NCBI GenBank assembly: GCA_029204225.1
Contig: MU835921.1
Coordinates: 1 to 35,059, forward strand
Direction of reading: 5' to 3'
Length of the DNA stretch: 35,059 nucleotides
Origin: Diphasiastrum complanatum
Lineage: Eukaryota > Streptophyta > Lycopodiopsida > Lycopodiales > Lycopodiaceae
Both the position numbers and the translations under genes were made by a program. Under the pieces are notes generated by a model that had not been told where the DNA came from, ran no database searches, and saw nothing but the letters and a program-made list of their open reading frames with translations. This document shows positions 9,609 through 18,860 of this stretch, one piece after another. How positions within the stretch are numbered: position 1 is the stretch's first letter; each line of letters begins with the position of its first letter.

Positions 9609-10033
9609 CTATATATCAGCATCTTGTAATAACGTAGAACAATGTATAATACTTATATCTTCAGATTGTAGCTTCTCACGCACAAAGTGATATTTTACCT
9701 CATTATGTTTTGTTCTTGCATGAAAGACATGATTCTTAGCCAATTGTATTCCCCTTTGACTGTCACATAAAATAACAGTAGGGTTTACCTGCTTCATGCC
9801 AATCTCACATAAAAACTTACGTAGCCAAACAGCTTATTGGGTAGCAGAACTTAACGCTTTATATTTGGCTTCTGTAGAAGAAAGAGAAATAGTATCTTGC
9901 TTCTTGCTAGACCGTGAAAAACAACCGCTACCAAAATTGAAGACATAACTTGTTGTTGACTTTCTATCATCTATACTTCCTACCAATCAGTGTCAACATA
10001 ACCTTGCAACTTAGGTAAAACACTTTGTCTTTT
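9609..10033 (-). pseudogene. Copia element B RNase H
   Basis: Follows RT on the minus strand. Readable pieces are LQGYVDTDW, a STTEAKYKAL-like segment (element EAEY motif) and VILCDSQRGIQLAKN...HARTKHNEVKYHFVRE, the usual Copia RNase H C-terminus. Frame shifts and stops separate the pieces, so it cannot be made as one protein. The normal order RT-RNase H-3' LTR is kept. Confidence 0.85.
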
Positions 10034-11040
10034 CTAGATTAGGCCAAGGTTAGGTGTACCTTGCACATACCTCAAAATCCTTTTTGCAGCTTTCCAATGG
10101 TCCATAGTGGGTGATGACATGAATTGACTAATCAAACTTACGGCATAGCAGATATCAGGATGTGTAGTCATAAGATATATCAAACTCCCAACTAGCTGAC
10201 AAAATAGAGTAGCGTCAACATGTGCACTATCATCAATACGAGATAATTTCTTACCAGCTTTGCAAGGGGTGATGGAAGGTTTGCACTCTATCATGTGAAA
10301 TCTCTCCAATATCTTGCCCACATACTTGTTTTGACATAACCTGATATCACTTCCAGTTTGCCATACTTCGACAGCCAAGCGGTAGTGCATAAGATCTAAA
10401 TCTATCATCTCAAACTGCTTGCATAAGTTGGCTTTGATAGAACAAATGAGATTCTCATCATTGCCCGTGATAATGATATCATCAACATAAAGTACAATCA
10501 AGGCAATGCTATCATCGTTTATAAGAACATAAAGATTTGGATCTGAATTTGTTCTTACAAATCCATGAGAAATAAAGTAATTGTCAATGCGTCCATACCA
10601 TGCGCGTGGCTCTTGCTTAAGGCCATAAAGTGCTTTGTGTAGTTTACATACCTTCTGTTCTTGCCCTTTTGCCATGAAGCCCTACTTGGACCATGTAAAC
10701 TTCTTCCTCTAAGTCACCATTCAAAAATGCGGACTTCACATCCATTTGATGGATCTTCCACCCAAAATGAGATGCTAGGGCAATGATGTCCACTTAGCCA
10801 CTGGAGCAAATGTCTCTTCATAGTCAATTCCTTTGCTTTGCTCATAACCCTTCACTACTAGGCATGCCTTATGCTTTGCTATCGTGCCATCCGCATGAAA
10901 TTTTGTTCTAAACACCCACTTGTTGTCAATGGATTTCTTTCCAAGTGGTAGATCAACCAACTCCCATGTATCATGCCTGTGAATGGATTCCATCTCCTCT
11001 TCCATTTCCCTTTGCCACTCTTTGTGATCTTTTGCCTCAT
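10034..11040 (-). pseudogene. Copia element B reverse transcriptase
   Basis: The N-terminal part (11005-10775) contains the RT start WVFRTKFHADGTIAKHKA and DYEETFAPVAK. After a frame shift near 10780 the sequence of QMDVKSAFLNGDLEEEVYM can be read. The long frame 10675-10034 then carries KALYGLKQEPRAWY, the active site VLYVDDIIITG, and QLVGSLIYLMTTHPDICYAV with HWKAAKRILRYVQGT. All catalytic motifs are present, so only the frame shift (and perhaps a few indels near 10680) separates this RT from a complete reading. It is in better condition than the RT of element A, as expected for a younger nested insertion. Confidence 0.9.
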
Positions 11041-11056
11041 CAAAGGTTGATGGCTC

Positions 11057-12061
11057 TCAACACTTCAAGATGTCACTCATCAGGGGATAGTTCACATGAT
11101 AACGATCGGGAGACTTCCTTTCCCGCGTTGATATTATCACTTCTCCTTGTGTGCAAGATCCTGGTTGATTAAGCTTTGCGTCCTTCATGATCTTCTCATA
11201 CCATTTTGGAATCTTAGATTCAGGTGATACACTATGTGGAGAGTATGTATCCCAATGAGTGTCCAAGTAATGTCTCTTACTTCCAACCGGTTTCTCCTTT
11301 ATTGCTCCTATTGGCAAGTACCTACTCCCAGACTCTTGAATAGGTGGTGTCCTTTTATACTCGCTCTCTCGACTCTCATCTTCACGTGCATCATCTCGTG
11401 GAGCATCTTCTTCATCTTCTTCTTCCAAAATTGTGGGAAGTCTTTTGATGCTTTCACCACTTGCATGGTCTTCATCTTCATACCTATGCGTCTCATCAAA
11501 GATTACATCCTTGCTAATGTGAATCTTGTTTATTACAGGATCAAAACACCTATATGCCTTCGTCCTCTCGTCATAACTGACGAAGATACACTTGATTGCT
11601 TTGGCATCAAGTTTCTTTTGCTCCTCCTTTGGCACATGTACATAGGCCTTACATCCAATGACACGAAACTTGTCGATTTTGTCCTCAAAATCATCAGATT
11701 TGTATTCGCCCCCTCTATCAGATCTTAGCACTTTGATACATGCATCTAGTTGGTTCTCTACCAAAGTCTTGAACTCCTTGAAGTGAGCAAAAGCGTCAGA
11801 TTTCTTCTTCAAGAAATAAATCCATGTCCTCCTAGAGTAATCATCTATGAAAGTCATAAAATAATATGCTTTCCCCAACGACATGGTCTTCATTGGGCCG
11901 CATAGGTCGCTGTGAATGAGTTCCAACAGTTTCTTAGCTCTTGTAGCTCCACCTTTCTTGAATGTCTCTCTGTGATGCTTTCCCATGACGCATCCTTCAC
12001 ATATTGTATAATGATCATCCTGCAATGCTGATAACCCTATTACCATCTTCAGCTTTGCCAT
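11057..12061 (-). pseudogene. Copia element B integrase with internal deletion
   Basis: An uninterrupted 334-codon frame. It contains the end of the zinc-binding region (CEGCVMGKHHRETF), IHSDLCGPM with the first catalytic Asp, TFIDDYSRRTWIYFLKKKS, and LRSDRGGEY with the second Asp. Right after SDDFEDKI it jumps to VIGCKAYVHVPKEE, which normally lies about 90 residues further on. The segment with YTPQQNGVAER, including the catalytic Glu of the DDE triad, is absent. The deletion keeps the frame, and the C-terminal region (KLDAKAIKCIFVSYDERTKAYRCF and an acidic linker) continues into RT. The start overlaps the gag-protease frame at 12015-12061 with a shift of frame. This protein could not integrate DNA on its own. 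Confidence 0.92.
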
Positions 12062-12810
12062 TCAATCTCAAGCTCCCATAAATCAAATGACCAAGTCTTA
12101 TGTGCCACAACTCAGATTGAGATGCTGTTGAGATAGCCAAACCAGATTTTTCTGATTTTGCAGCATCCAATTTATAAAGGCCACAGTTATTATCCCTATA
12201 ACCTTTCGCCACCACTTTATGATTGTGGTTCATATCCCTCATAAGGCATCCATCCTTGACAAATTCAACCTTAAGATGTTGATTTGCCATTACACCAACA
12301 TAAAGCAAACTCTTTTTGAGTCCAAGAACATAAAGCACATTAGAAATATTCTTGATTTTACCATCAGGAAACTGCACAGGTACATTGCCCACACCTTGTA
12401 TTTGGCATTCCTCCCCATTGGCTTGAGTGACCTTATCCCCATCATGGATTGGTGAGAATTTCTCAAACCAATCACGTTTCCCGGTCATATGCCTTGTAGC
12501 GCCTGAATCTATGAACCATCTGACACCATCATCAACCTGGGATGCCAATGCCGATGAGAAGACACTTGTCTCGTCATCTTCTCCATCATCTTCGACAATG
12601 TTGCCTTGTTGAGTCACTTTTCCTGCCTTTATGTCCGCTTTCTTCTTGTAACATTCACGTGCCCAATGACCCGGTTTGTGGCAATAGTAACATTTGTCTT
12701 TTTTTTTTTTCCCCTTTTGATGACGACTCTCCCTCGTCATCATCATTCTTGGATTTCTTGGGAATGCTTTTCCATCCTTTCTGCTTGCCTTTAGCAAGCA
12801 ATGCTTGATC
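12015..12810 (-). pseudogene. Copia element B gag C-terminus, protease and pre-integrase domain
   Basis: The minus-strand frame holds a CCHC zinc knuckle CYYCHKPGHWAREC, the aspartic protease motif WFIDSGATRHMTG, a protease body ending in NISNVLYVLGLKKSLL, and the pre-integrase signature LWHIRLGH. It is preceded in the same frame by gag (12814-13425) and separated from it by a single TAG. A run of 12 A (minus strand, 12699-12710) lies before the knuckle. The upstream basic stretch reads better in a neighbouring frame, so small compensating indels are likely. Translation into integrase needs a frame shift near 12030. Confidence 0.88.
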
Positions 12811-12813
12811 CTC

Positions 12814-13425
12814 CTATGGGATTTGCCTTGACGTCACCACTTCGCGACGCTGCTCTTCTTGCAACATGATTCCGTGGAAGTCTTCAAAAGTAGGCAACCT
12901 CTCCCTCAAAGCAATGCCGCTCACAAACATCTGTAGCCCTTCCGAGATACCGCTCATTGTGGTATGTACCAGTTCAACATCCCTGATTGGTTCTCCAATC
13001 GCCACAAGTTGATCTCTCAGCTCCTTTATCCTGGTGAAGAAAGATCCCACTGATTCACTTTCTTCCATCCTTAATACGTTTAATATCGACTTCAAGAACA
13101 TGGCCCGAGTTGGATTGCAAGTTTGAAATTGCATTCTAAGAGATTCCCAAGCTCCCCTAGTCGTCGTGGCATCACTTATATGAGTGATTACATGGTATTT
13201 CACTGAAAGATTGATTAAGGACAATGCTTTCTGTGCCTTTTTATCAAAGGCCCTCATGTCACTTGGAGTGGTATTTGGCCGGATTTCAATACCTGCCACG
13301 ATCTCCCATAACTCTTTCTCCATCAAAATGCTCTTCATTTTGAATTTCCAGATGTTGTAGTTAGAAGCCCCATCAAGTTTGCTTGCATCGCCCAAAATTG
13401 CCTCATTGATGTTTGCCATCTCCAA
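12814..13425 (-). pseudogene. Copia element B gag, N-terminal domain
   Basis: Begins MEMANINEAILGDASKLDG, then NYNIWKFKMKSILMEKELWEIV, the standard start of plant Copia gag. It continues with RAFDKKAQKALSLINLSVK, a GAWESLRMQF segment, ESVGSFFTRIKELRDQL, and ERLPTFEDFHGIMLQEEQRR, covering the whole UBN2-type gag domain in about 200 residues. It ends at one in-frame TAG, after which the same frame goes on to the zinc knuckle and protease. The ATG at 13425 fits the family and is well placed. Confidence 0.88.
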
Positions 13426-13959
13426 ACTGCTTGAAACTCCACCTGTAGGCTATAAAGTGTATGCCGAAGCCAACCATGATGTTAGGAATCACAAATAATG
13501 ACCTGCAATTTTTGGCTTACCAAGCCACCCGCCGCTCTTTCGCCAAATTAAAAGCCAAACTGGTGTCGCTTTCCGAAATGCTTCTCGTCACCAACTCTCA
13601 GCTACCTGCCCAGTGTAATGGTGAAATCACTTCTGGCACGCTCCGAACACTTTCTCCGCAGAAATTACTCTATTTTGGTGTACCATACTTGTAGGTACAG
13701 TCATGGTGCCCTCTGTTTGGAGGCTATAGTCTTTTGTTTGGCCAAAATAGACTAAAGGAGGTGAAAATAAGGGCAATTTGGGTTTTTGAACTATTTCTTT
13801 CGTGTGAAGAAACTTCACCCTTCACAAAACTTGGGACCCAACAATTTTCCCACTTTGAAAATTTTTAATGAAAAGAATGGTGCATTTTCCCTTCAATTCT
13901 TCAGGACCCTTTCAAAGCCCATCTCCACCATTAGTCTTAATCCGACGGCTGGTATAGCC
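13426..13959. other. Unassigned sequence between the elements; no 5' LTR or PBS of B found
   Basis: This is where element B should have its leader, PBS and 5' LTR. I find no GCTCTGATACCA-like site and no similarity to the 3' LTR at 9216-9467. The left half (13500-13630) is GC-richer than its surroundings. It may be a diverged LTR, a different insertion, or filler from the event that deleted part of RT of element A. Confidence 0.5.
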
Positions 13960-14640
13960 TTTCGAACTTGACTGGAGAATGGTCTCAGTATAGTCAACAC
14001 CATACTTTTGAGAGAAACCTTTTGCTATCAATTTGGCCTTGTACTTTGATACGTTGCCATCAAGTCCATACTTGTATTTGAAAATCCATCTGCACTTTAC
14101 AATCTTCCTGTCTACTGGTAATGGCTCCAGATTTTATACATTATTCTGATCCATGCAATTTATCTCATCTTCCATCGCTTTAATCCACTTGTCCTTATCT
14201 GGACAACTGATAGCTTCCTCATATGTTTGAGGTTCTCTGCCAAATCCACATAACTCCTATGAAATAGAGGCTGAGCTGTCAGACACAAATCTGATAGGTG
14301 TTCTTCTTTCTCTCGTGGATCTTCTTGGAGTGTCTACAGTCAGGTGTCTGTAGTCAGATTGATGGCCTTGCCTTTGTTGATTATTGAATTGTGGTGAGTA
14401 GCAGATGTACAAGTAGCACATCTTGCTGCTCATCGTCTGAACAATCTTTCTGTTCATCTGAAATTTCGGCGTCTTCCTTCGAATGCTTAGGGTCCGTTCC
14501 CTCCGTAGATATTGGTAGGTCATAGTAACCTCTGGTCAAGATTTCGTAGCCGACCGGATCTCCGTCAACCATTGTCTTTGACTCATCAAATCTGACGTCT
14601 CTGACAACGTTGATCTGTCTGCTGTAAGACATGTAGATCC
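13960..14640 (-). pseudogene. Copia element A integrase-RT linker and start of RT
   Basis: On the minus strand 14632-14257 reads VVRDVRFDE, a long acidic Ser/Asp/Glu-rich linker and STRERRTPIRFV, the usual run-up to Copia RT. From about 14220 the RT start follows in pieces: an acidic DKWIKAMEDE-type block, then CRWIFKYKYGLDGNVSKYKAK and YGVDYTET. The sequence becomes unreadable at about 13960, just after the ETFAPV position. The rest of this RT is at 8366-9215, beyond element B. Confidence 0.82.
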
Positions 14641-14649
14641 TCTAGTATG

Positions 14650-15510
14650 GTGAATGAACATCATATCCTACGAGGAATCCCTACTCCACCTTTTCATCCA
14701 GCTTCTTTCTTTTCTGATCTGGAATGTGGGCATATGCGATGCATTAAAAAATGTGCACATGTGTCAGACTTGGTTTGTTGCCCCACCAACCTCGTGTGGC
14801 ATGGTATGTGCAATGCTGGATCTACCTGTCATGTTCTATAGGTAGTTGGCTGTAGCTACTGCTTCAGCCCATATAAATTTTGATATCTTTGAATAGGCCA
14901 TAACTGATCTTGTAGCTTCCATGAGAGTCCGATTTCTCCTCTTTGCCACACCATTGTGTTGTGGTGTGTAGGCTGCAGTCTTCAAGTGAAGTATGCCTTT
15001 GCTGGTACAGTATTCTGCAAAGCGTTTGGAGACGTATTCTCTTCCTCTGTCCATTCTCAACTGCTTCACCTTCTTGTCAGTCCATTTCTCAACCCAATTC
15101 ACGAACTCTGTGAATTTGTCCAGGGCCTCTAACTTGTTGTGGATAAAGTACACGGCTGCAAACTTGCTGAAGTCGTCGATGAAAGTGATGTAGTACTTTG
15201 AACCTCCCAGGGAGACCAGATCAAATGGTCCACAGATGTCAGAGTGTACCAGTTTCAGGAGTTATTTCGTTCTGAAAGAGTCCTTGGTGAATGGTATACA
15301 TGACATATTGCCTTTGTTACAAGCATTGTAGGACTTCAAGCATGATGCATCCTCTTGATACTGCACCAGTGAATGCTCTGCTTCGGCTAGCATTGTATAG
15401 AGCAACTGTATTCATGTGATACAATCTCCCATGCCATACAATATCCATTTATTCGTTGATCTAGTGAGCTTGCTCTGAAGGTACTCGGATCCTGAGGTGA
15501 TACAGATTCC
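14650..15510 (-). pseudogene. Copia element A integrase
   Basis: Readable in pieces on the minus strand: a CNKGNMSCIPF zinc-region segment, LVHSDICGPF with the first catalytic Asp, KYYITFIDDFSKFAAVYFI, then LRMDRGREY with the second Asp. After the expected 35 residues comes YTPQHNGVAKRRNRTLME, where the catalytic Glu is replaced by Lys (GAG to AAG in the coding strand would do this). FIWAEAVATANYL follows. A TAG interrupts near 15262. Core spacing is otherwise normal, so the loss of Glu is a point change, unlike the deletion in element B. Confidence 0.85.
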
Positions 15511-15520
15511 CCTCCCGCTT

Positions 15521-15889
15521 TCATGCAGTGACAAGCTGAGTGGTTGCGAATTCAACCACTTCGTAGGTATCGCCTTCAAATGTGATGGTTAGTCCTACAT
15601 CTACCATCTTGGCAACATATAGTAGGTCCTTCTGTATGGAACAATCGCCCAAAATTATATATATGGAAGACTCTGATTCTTGATAATCAGCGATCATGTG
15701 TCTTGCCACGAAGTGTGATGTTGCACCTGAATCAAGAATTATTTCTTGTGTATCTGAATTTGATGTCGCACAGACATCAACACACAAGTAAGCTGCTGGG
15801 TTCTTGCTGTTGTTGGCTTTGTCTTCGGCCATCTTGGAGGACTCGGGTTCCTCCATGTAGGATGAGCTATTATTGCTCTCCCATTTGCT
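15521..15889 (-). pseudogene. Copia element A protease
   Basis: The minus-strand frame 15856-15521 contains IILDSGATSHFVA, the aspartic protease active site, preceded by a Ser/Asn/Lys-rich linker and followed by KDLLYVAKMVDVGLTITF. It lies between the gag zinc knuckle and integrase in standard Copia order. Several residues between the active site and KDLLYVAK appear deleted, making this protease shorter than usual. Confidence 0.8.
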
Positions 15890-16780
15890 CTAAGCTTTTT
15901 TGTTTATGGGATTTTGGTTGCAGTCAAGGGCCGCATGACCATTCTTGTGACAGTGGATGCATTCTATCTTAGGATTTAGCCAGCACTTATCAACAGTGTG
16001 GCCTTCTCGTGCAAGTCTTCTTCTCACCATCATGTTGTCTCGACTTGTTTCTGCTCTTCTATTTGTTTTCTTTAGCTCCTTCTGATTGTTGCTTCCGATC
16101 TTGTCTTTGGTTTGACTCCCTCTTAGGCTTGAAATTCTTTTTCTTCTTCTCTCTATTGCTATAAAGAGCTTGATCAGAGCTATCCTTGGCATCAAGGTGT
16201 TCACGGGCTTCCACCTCTTCTTTGATCTCGATCACAGCCTTCTCAAGGGTCATTTGTAGATCTTTGGCAAGCAATGTTCAGGTCATCTGAAACGATCTTG
16301 GTAGAGTTTGCAGCAGGTATGTGAGCTCCTTCTATGTTGAGACTGCATTCTCTACTTCAGAATTGTGTAAGGAAAGGAACAGGTCCTTCTTTCTTTTGAT
16401 GAAGGAGGTGAGGTCTTTACCATCCTATCTTAGATTGGGCAGCTGATCTTCAAGAAGCGTAATTTGGCTTCGTAATTTCGTTTGAAATCTGGTCATTAAG
16501 GTATCCTACATTTCTCTTGCATTAGAGAGTGTGGCTAGATCAAGCGCTAAGCTATCTTCGATGGAGGAAGATAGGATGACTATTGCCTTGTCGTTCTTTC
16601 TTTCTATTCCCATAGCTCCTTGCCAGTAGTTGTGGGCATTTCCTTTGTCCTGTCAACCCAGGGCCATAGACCTTCTCCTTTCAGTATGAGAGAAGTCTTC
16701 ACTTTCCATGCTAGGAAGTTTGATCCTGAAGAGTCAAGGATCGTGCAGATCTTTGATTGAATGCTGCTAATGGATGCCAT
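15890..16780 (-). pseudogene. Copia element A gag
   Basis: Starts at an ATG at 16778-16780 (minus) with MASISSIQSKICTILD, SGSNFLAWKVKTSLILKGEGLWPWV, the N-terminal gag pattern. Stops and shifts break the middle. The C-terminal part shows basic Lys/Arg-rich sequence, a REGHTVDKCW half-knuckle and a complete CCHC knuckle CIHCHKNGHAALDC at about 15950. The two adjacent knuckles suggest that the ancestral element had a double zinc finger. The element has decayed further than B. Confidence 0.82.
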
Positions 16781-16800
16781 AGCCTGAAAGAATCAGGCAC

Positions 16801-16868
16801 AACTCTGATAGAGTTTTTCGGGCTCTAATAGAGCTGGATGGCTCTGATAGAGTTGGATGGCTCAGTTG
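16801..16868 (+). repeat. Short tandem repeat GCTCTGATAGAGTTGGATG, about 3 copies
   Basis: Units start at about 16801, 16822 and 16841 with a 19-21 bp period. Each holds the near-palindrome CTCTGATAGAG. The first nine bases GCTCTGATA equal those of a minus-strand initiator Met-tRNA PBS, and the position, just upstream of gag of element A, is where the PBS is expected. Confidence 0.7.
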
Positions 16869-16869
16869 G

Positions 16870-17035
16870 TAGACACAATGTTTTTTTTTGACATTCCAAT
16901 CTTCATGACATTACATGGCAAAATTTTTTGAAGTTGGCATGAGCACATTATTATGCATGTAATTAATTGAACATTCCATAACCTGTTTTACAATTATAAA
17001 AAACAGATCATTTATTGATTACCTAGGATAATGCG
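16870..17035. other. Possible start of element A 5' LTR; nothing definite
   Basis: AT-rich sequence with a T10 run. By position it may be the LTR of element A, but no boundary can be fixed. Confidence 0.3.
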
Positions 17036-17130
17036 GGTTAGTGCAATCTAAGGCCTTTGAGCCCCTGCCTTAGGTTCAAGCCCTGTAGCAAGGCCTTTGA
17101 GCCCTTGCCTTAGGCTCAAACCCCCTGTAC
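17036..17130 (+). repeat. 40-bp direct repeat with tRNA-promoter-like boxes
   Basis: Two copies of AAGGCCTTTGAGCCC-TGCCTTAGG start at 17050 and 17090. The first contains GGTTCAAGCCC (17073-17083), a full match to the RNA polymerase III B-box consensus. About 35 bp upstream lies TAGTGCAATCT, close to an A box. No acceptor stem pairing is possible, so it is not a tRNA gene. A tRNA-derived SINE relic is one explanation. Confidence 0.45.
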
Positions 17131-17464
17131 CCTCAGTGCTCAAGCTGCAAGAAGAGGCCTAGTTTGGGGGTTTTTCTCCGTATGTAAAATCAACTCTTGA
17201 TTGTTTAGAGGACTTTGGTGCCATCTTACATAGCAAAATCTCACCAAATGTGAGTTTTTATTTACACAACCTTTTATACAAAAATTTGTGTAAAAGACCA
17301 ATTATTTGATGACCTACCTGCTAAAAGCAAAACTTGGTGCTTGGATTTCACATCGAAGAAGTCCTGTTACTTGGGCCCTAATTTTACATAAAGGAAGGCC
17401 CCATTGGTAGGCTAACTCAAGACCTTCCACCTCAGAGTTGCCTTCACTTACTTTCAGCACCTTG
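17131..17464. other. No gene seen
   Basis: Contains no frame or repeat that I can assign. Confidence 0.5.
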
Positions 17465-17499
17465 TGCACTCCCTGCACCATGCTGGTGCAGGGAGTGCA
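17465..17499 (+). repeat. Perfect 15-bp stem, 5-base loop hairpin
   Basis: TGCACTCCCTGCACC, loop ATGCT, GGTGCAGGGAGTGCA. Both arms match completely. It is not followed by a T run, and this is eukaryotic DNA, so it is not a bacterial-type terminator. Confidence 0.92.
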
Positions 17500-17557
17500 T
17501 CTAAGGCTAAAAGCAAGGCAAAAGCTTTGTATACTTTTTTCCCCTGATTACCCTTGC

Positions 17558-17587
17558 TGCACTCCCTGACACGGTGCAGGGAGTGCA
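17558..17587 (+). repeat. Second hairpin using the same arm sequence
   Basis: TGCACTCCCTG, loop ACACGGTG, CAGGGAGTGCA: an 11-bp perfect stem. It repeats the arms of the hairpin at 17465-17499, and outside the stem the flanks (CACCTTG and CACCCTG when oriented) are also similar, so the two are related copies. Confidence 0.9.
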
Positions 17588-17949
17588 CAGGGTGATAAGA
17601 TTAAGCAAAGCCCCTCGGAGATAGCACTTTAGACCGTGACCTGCCACTCCCCTAAAAATTTAGACAACCTAACCCTCTCAAAGTGGAATGTGCCTTTTGA
17701 GACACGCAAAGATTCTTTTAACACTTTAGGGGGCTTAGTTAAAGGCTGGCCTGCCAGAGGCATGCGTAGTACGGTTGTCAGAGGCCGGTAACCGGTTGTT
17801 CCCGGTGGTCAGGGTCCGGTAACCGGCTATTTCATTCACATGAGTAAAAGGCCTACGGAAATGACGGCCTTTAAAGGTGACGGGACCCTCCGATGGCGGC
17901 TACTACTGCTTCTTCCAGGTGACCACACTTGATACGCTAAGATATTAAA
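17588..17949. other. No gene seen; two GGTAACCGG repeats
   Basis: CCGGTAACCGG occurs twice (about 17786 and 17826) in the context GTCAG-GCCGGTAACCGG, a 40-bp spaced duplication. The region becomes GC-richer toward the promoter of the host gene. Confidence 0.5.
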
Positions 17950-18330
17950 GCCCTCACGGTTGGATGTCGAGAAGACCATGTATCATTTGCCACGTGTCTG
18001 ATAGGGAAGCGCTGATAAGTTCGCAAGCTGTCTTTTTGACGCGTGGCAAGCATCCAAGTGGGCGGGCTTAAAGAACGTCGTGCCACAAAGCACCTTCGAG
18101 GTGGCGTTCCCCGTCCTCTGTGAATCTCTTAACGCCTCTTCTGGGCTCCACGCGACCACGGCAGGCCACGCCACGCCAGGATTTCAGGTCTCTCCACCGT
18201 TGGATGAGCTTGGCAGCATTCAGATGCTGCCACGTGCCGCTCGAAAGTCTCCAAGTGGCAGCTTTGACGCGTGGCTAGCATCCAAGTAGGCGGGCGGAAA
18301 GAAATCCGTGTCCCTTTCCTCTCGCCTCTT
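17950..18330 (+). promoter_or_regulatory. Probable promoter of the PHD-MBD gene, with a duplicated G-box/CGCG module
   Basis: A module recurs about 230-240 bp apart: CGGTTGGATG (17958 and 18198), GCCACGTG (17989 and 18229), TGACGCGTGGC-AGCATCCAAGT (18037 and 18265), then GGCGGGC. CACGTG is the plant G-box bound by bZIP and bHLH factors. CGCGTG is the core bound by CAMTA factors. The region is GC-rich compared with the AT-rich surroundings and lies upstream of the only host gene in the window, on the same strand. The transcription start is not known. Confidence 0.6.
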
Positions 18331-18433
18331 TTATTTCGTGGTTGCCCGCCTTTGTTCCTCTTTTGTCGAGGATCGTGGTGGTGTGCGTGCTCGATCCATG
18401 CCATCGCCAGAAGGAACAGAGGAAAGGAAAACG

Positions 18434-18514
18434 ATGGCGCTTCAGGAAGAAGCAGAGATGGCAGGCCAGGCGCTTGTGCTTTGCCTGCTGGCAGGAGCCG
18501 TGGACATCCATTAG
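18434..18514 (+). CDS. Possible upstream ORF (26 codons) in the 5' leader
   Basis: An ATG at 18434 opens 26 codons (MALQEEAEMAGQALVL and ten more residues) and ends in TAG at 18512-18514. It lies about 870 bp before the main start and would be in a 5' untranslated exon if transcription starts near 18330-18420. GTTAGG just after the TAG could be a splice donor and TTATTAGCAG at 19307-19316 an acceptor. This is weak: no conservation can be tested here. Confidence 0.25.
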   Translation: MALQEEAEMAGQALVLCLLAGAVDIH

Positions 18515-18544
18515 GTTAGGTTAGGTTGTTGCATGCAAAGTTTG

Positions 18545-18860
18545 CAACAGTTTTGGAAGTGCTCGGGTGTTCATTGCAGTCTGATTAACGGTACGGATTT
18601 CTGATTCATTGCAGTCTGATTTACGGTACGCATTTCTTGTTTCTAACTTTGATGATAAAAGACGAAGGGAAAGTCGGTGATACTTTGAAAATGCTTCAGC
18701 AATTAGGTTCGGCTATTTCGTTCAAAGGTTTCATCAGTTCGGGAGTCTTCGGGCATTCGTTGCAGTCTGATTTCGGTAGTATTTCTCGTTGCTCCATGCT
18801 AAAAGATAAGGGAAAGTCGGTCATAGTGTAAATATGCTGCAGCAAACTGGCGGAGGATAT
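18545..18860 (+). repeat. Diverged tandem duplication in the 5' leader or first intron
   Basis: The phrase CATTGCAGTCTGATT occurs at about 18572 and 18607, and CGTTGCAGTCTGATT at 18758. It is followed by AAAAGA-GAAGGGAAAGTCGGT and ATGCTTCAGCAA-like sequence at 18655-18705 and again at 18800-18845. Unit offset is about 150-180 bp with a short extra copy at the start. It appears to be local duplication, not a mobile element. Confidence 0.7.

Noticed and set aside
11234-11728. Plus-strand 164-codon frame
   Set aside because: Antisense shadow of the integrase of element B, which has clear family motifs on the minus strand.
17040-17090. tRNA gene
   Set aside because: B box fits, but no acceptor stem or anticodon arm can be folded.
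17465-17587. Bacterial-type terminator or CRISPR repeat
   Set aside because: Perfect hairpins, but no T run, no regular spacers and the DNA is plant nuclear.
18511-18529. TTAGGTTAGGTTAGG resembling a telomere repeat
   Set aside because: Only three units, and the usual plant telomere unit is TTTAGGG; chance repeat in the leader.
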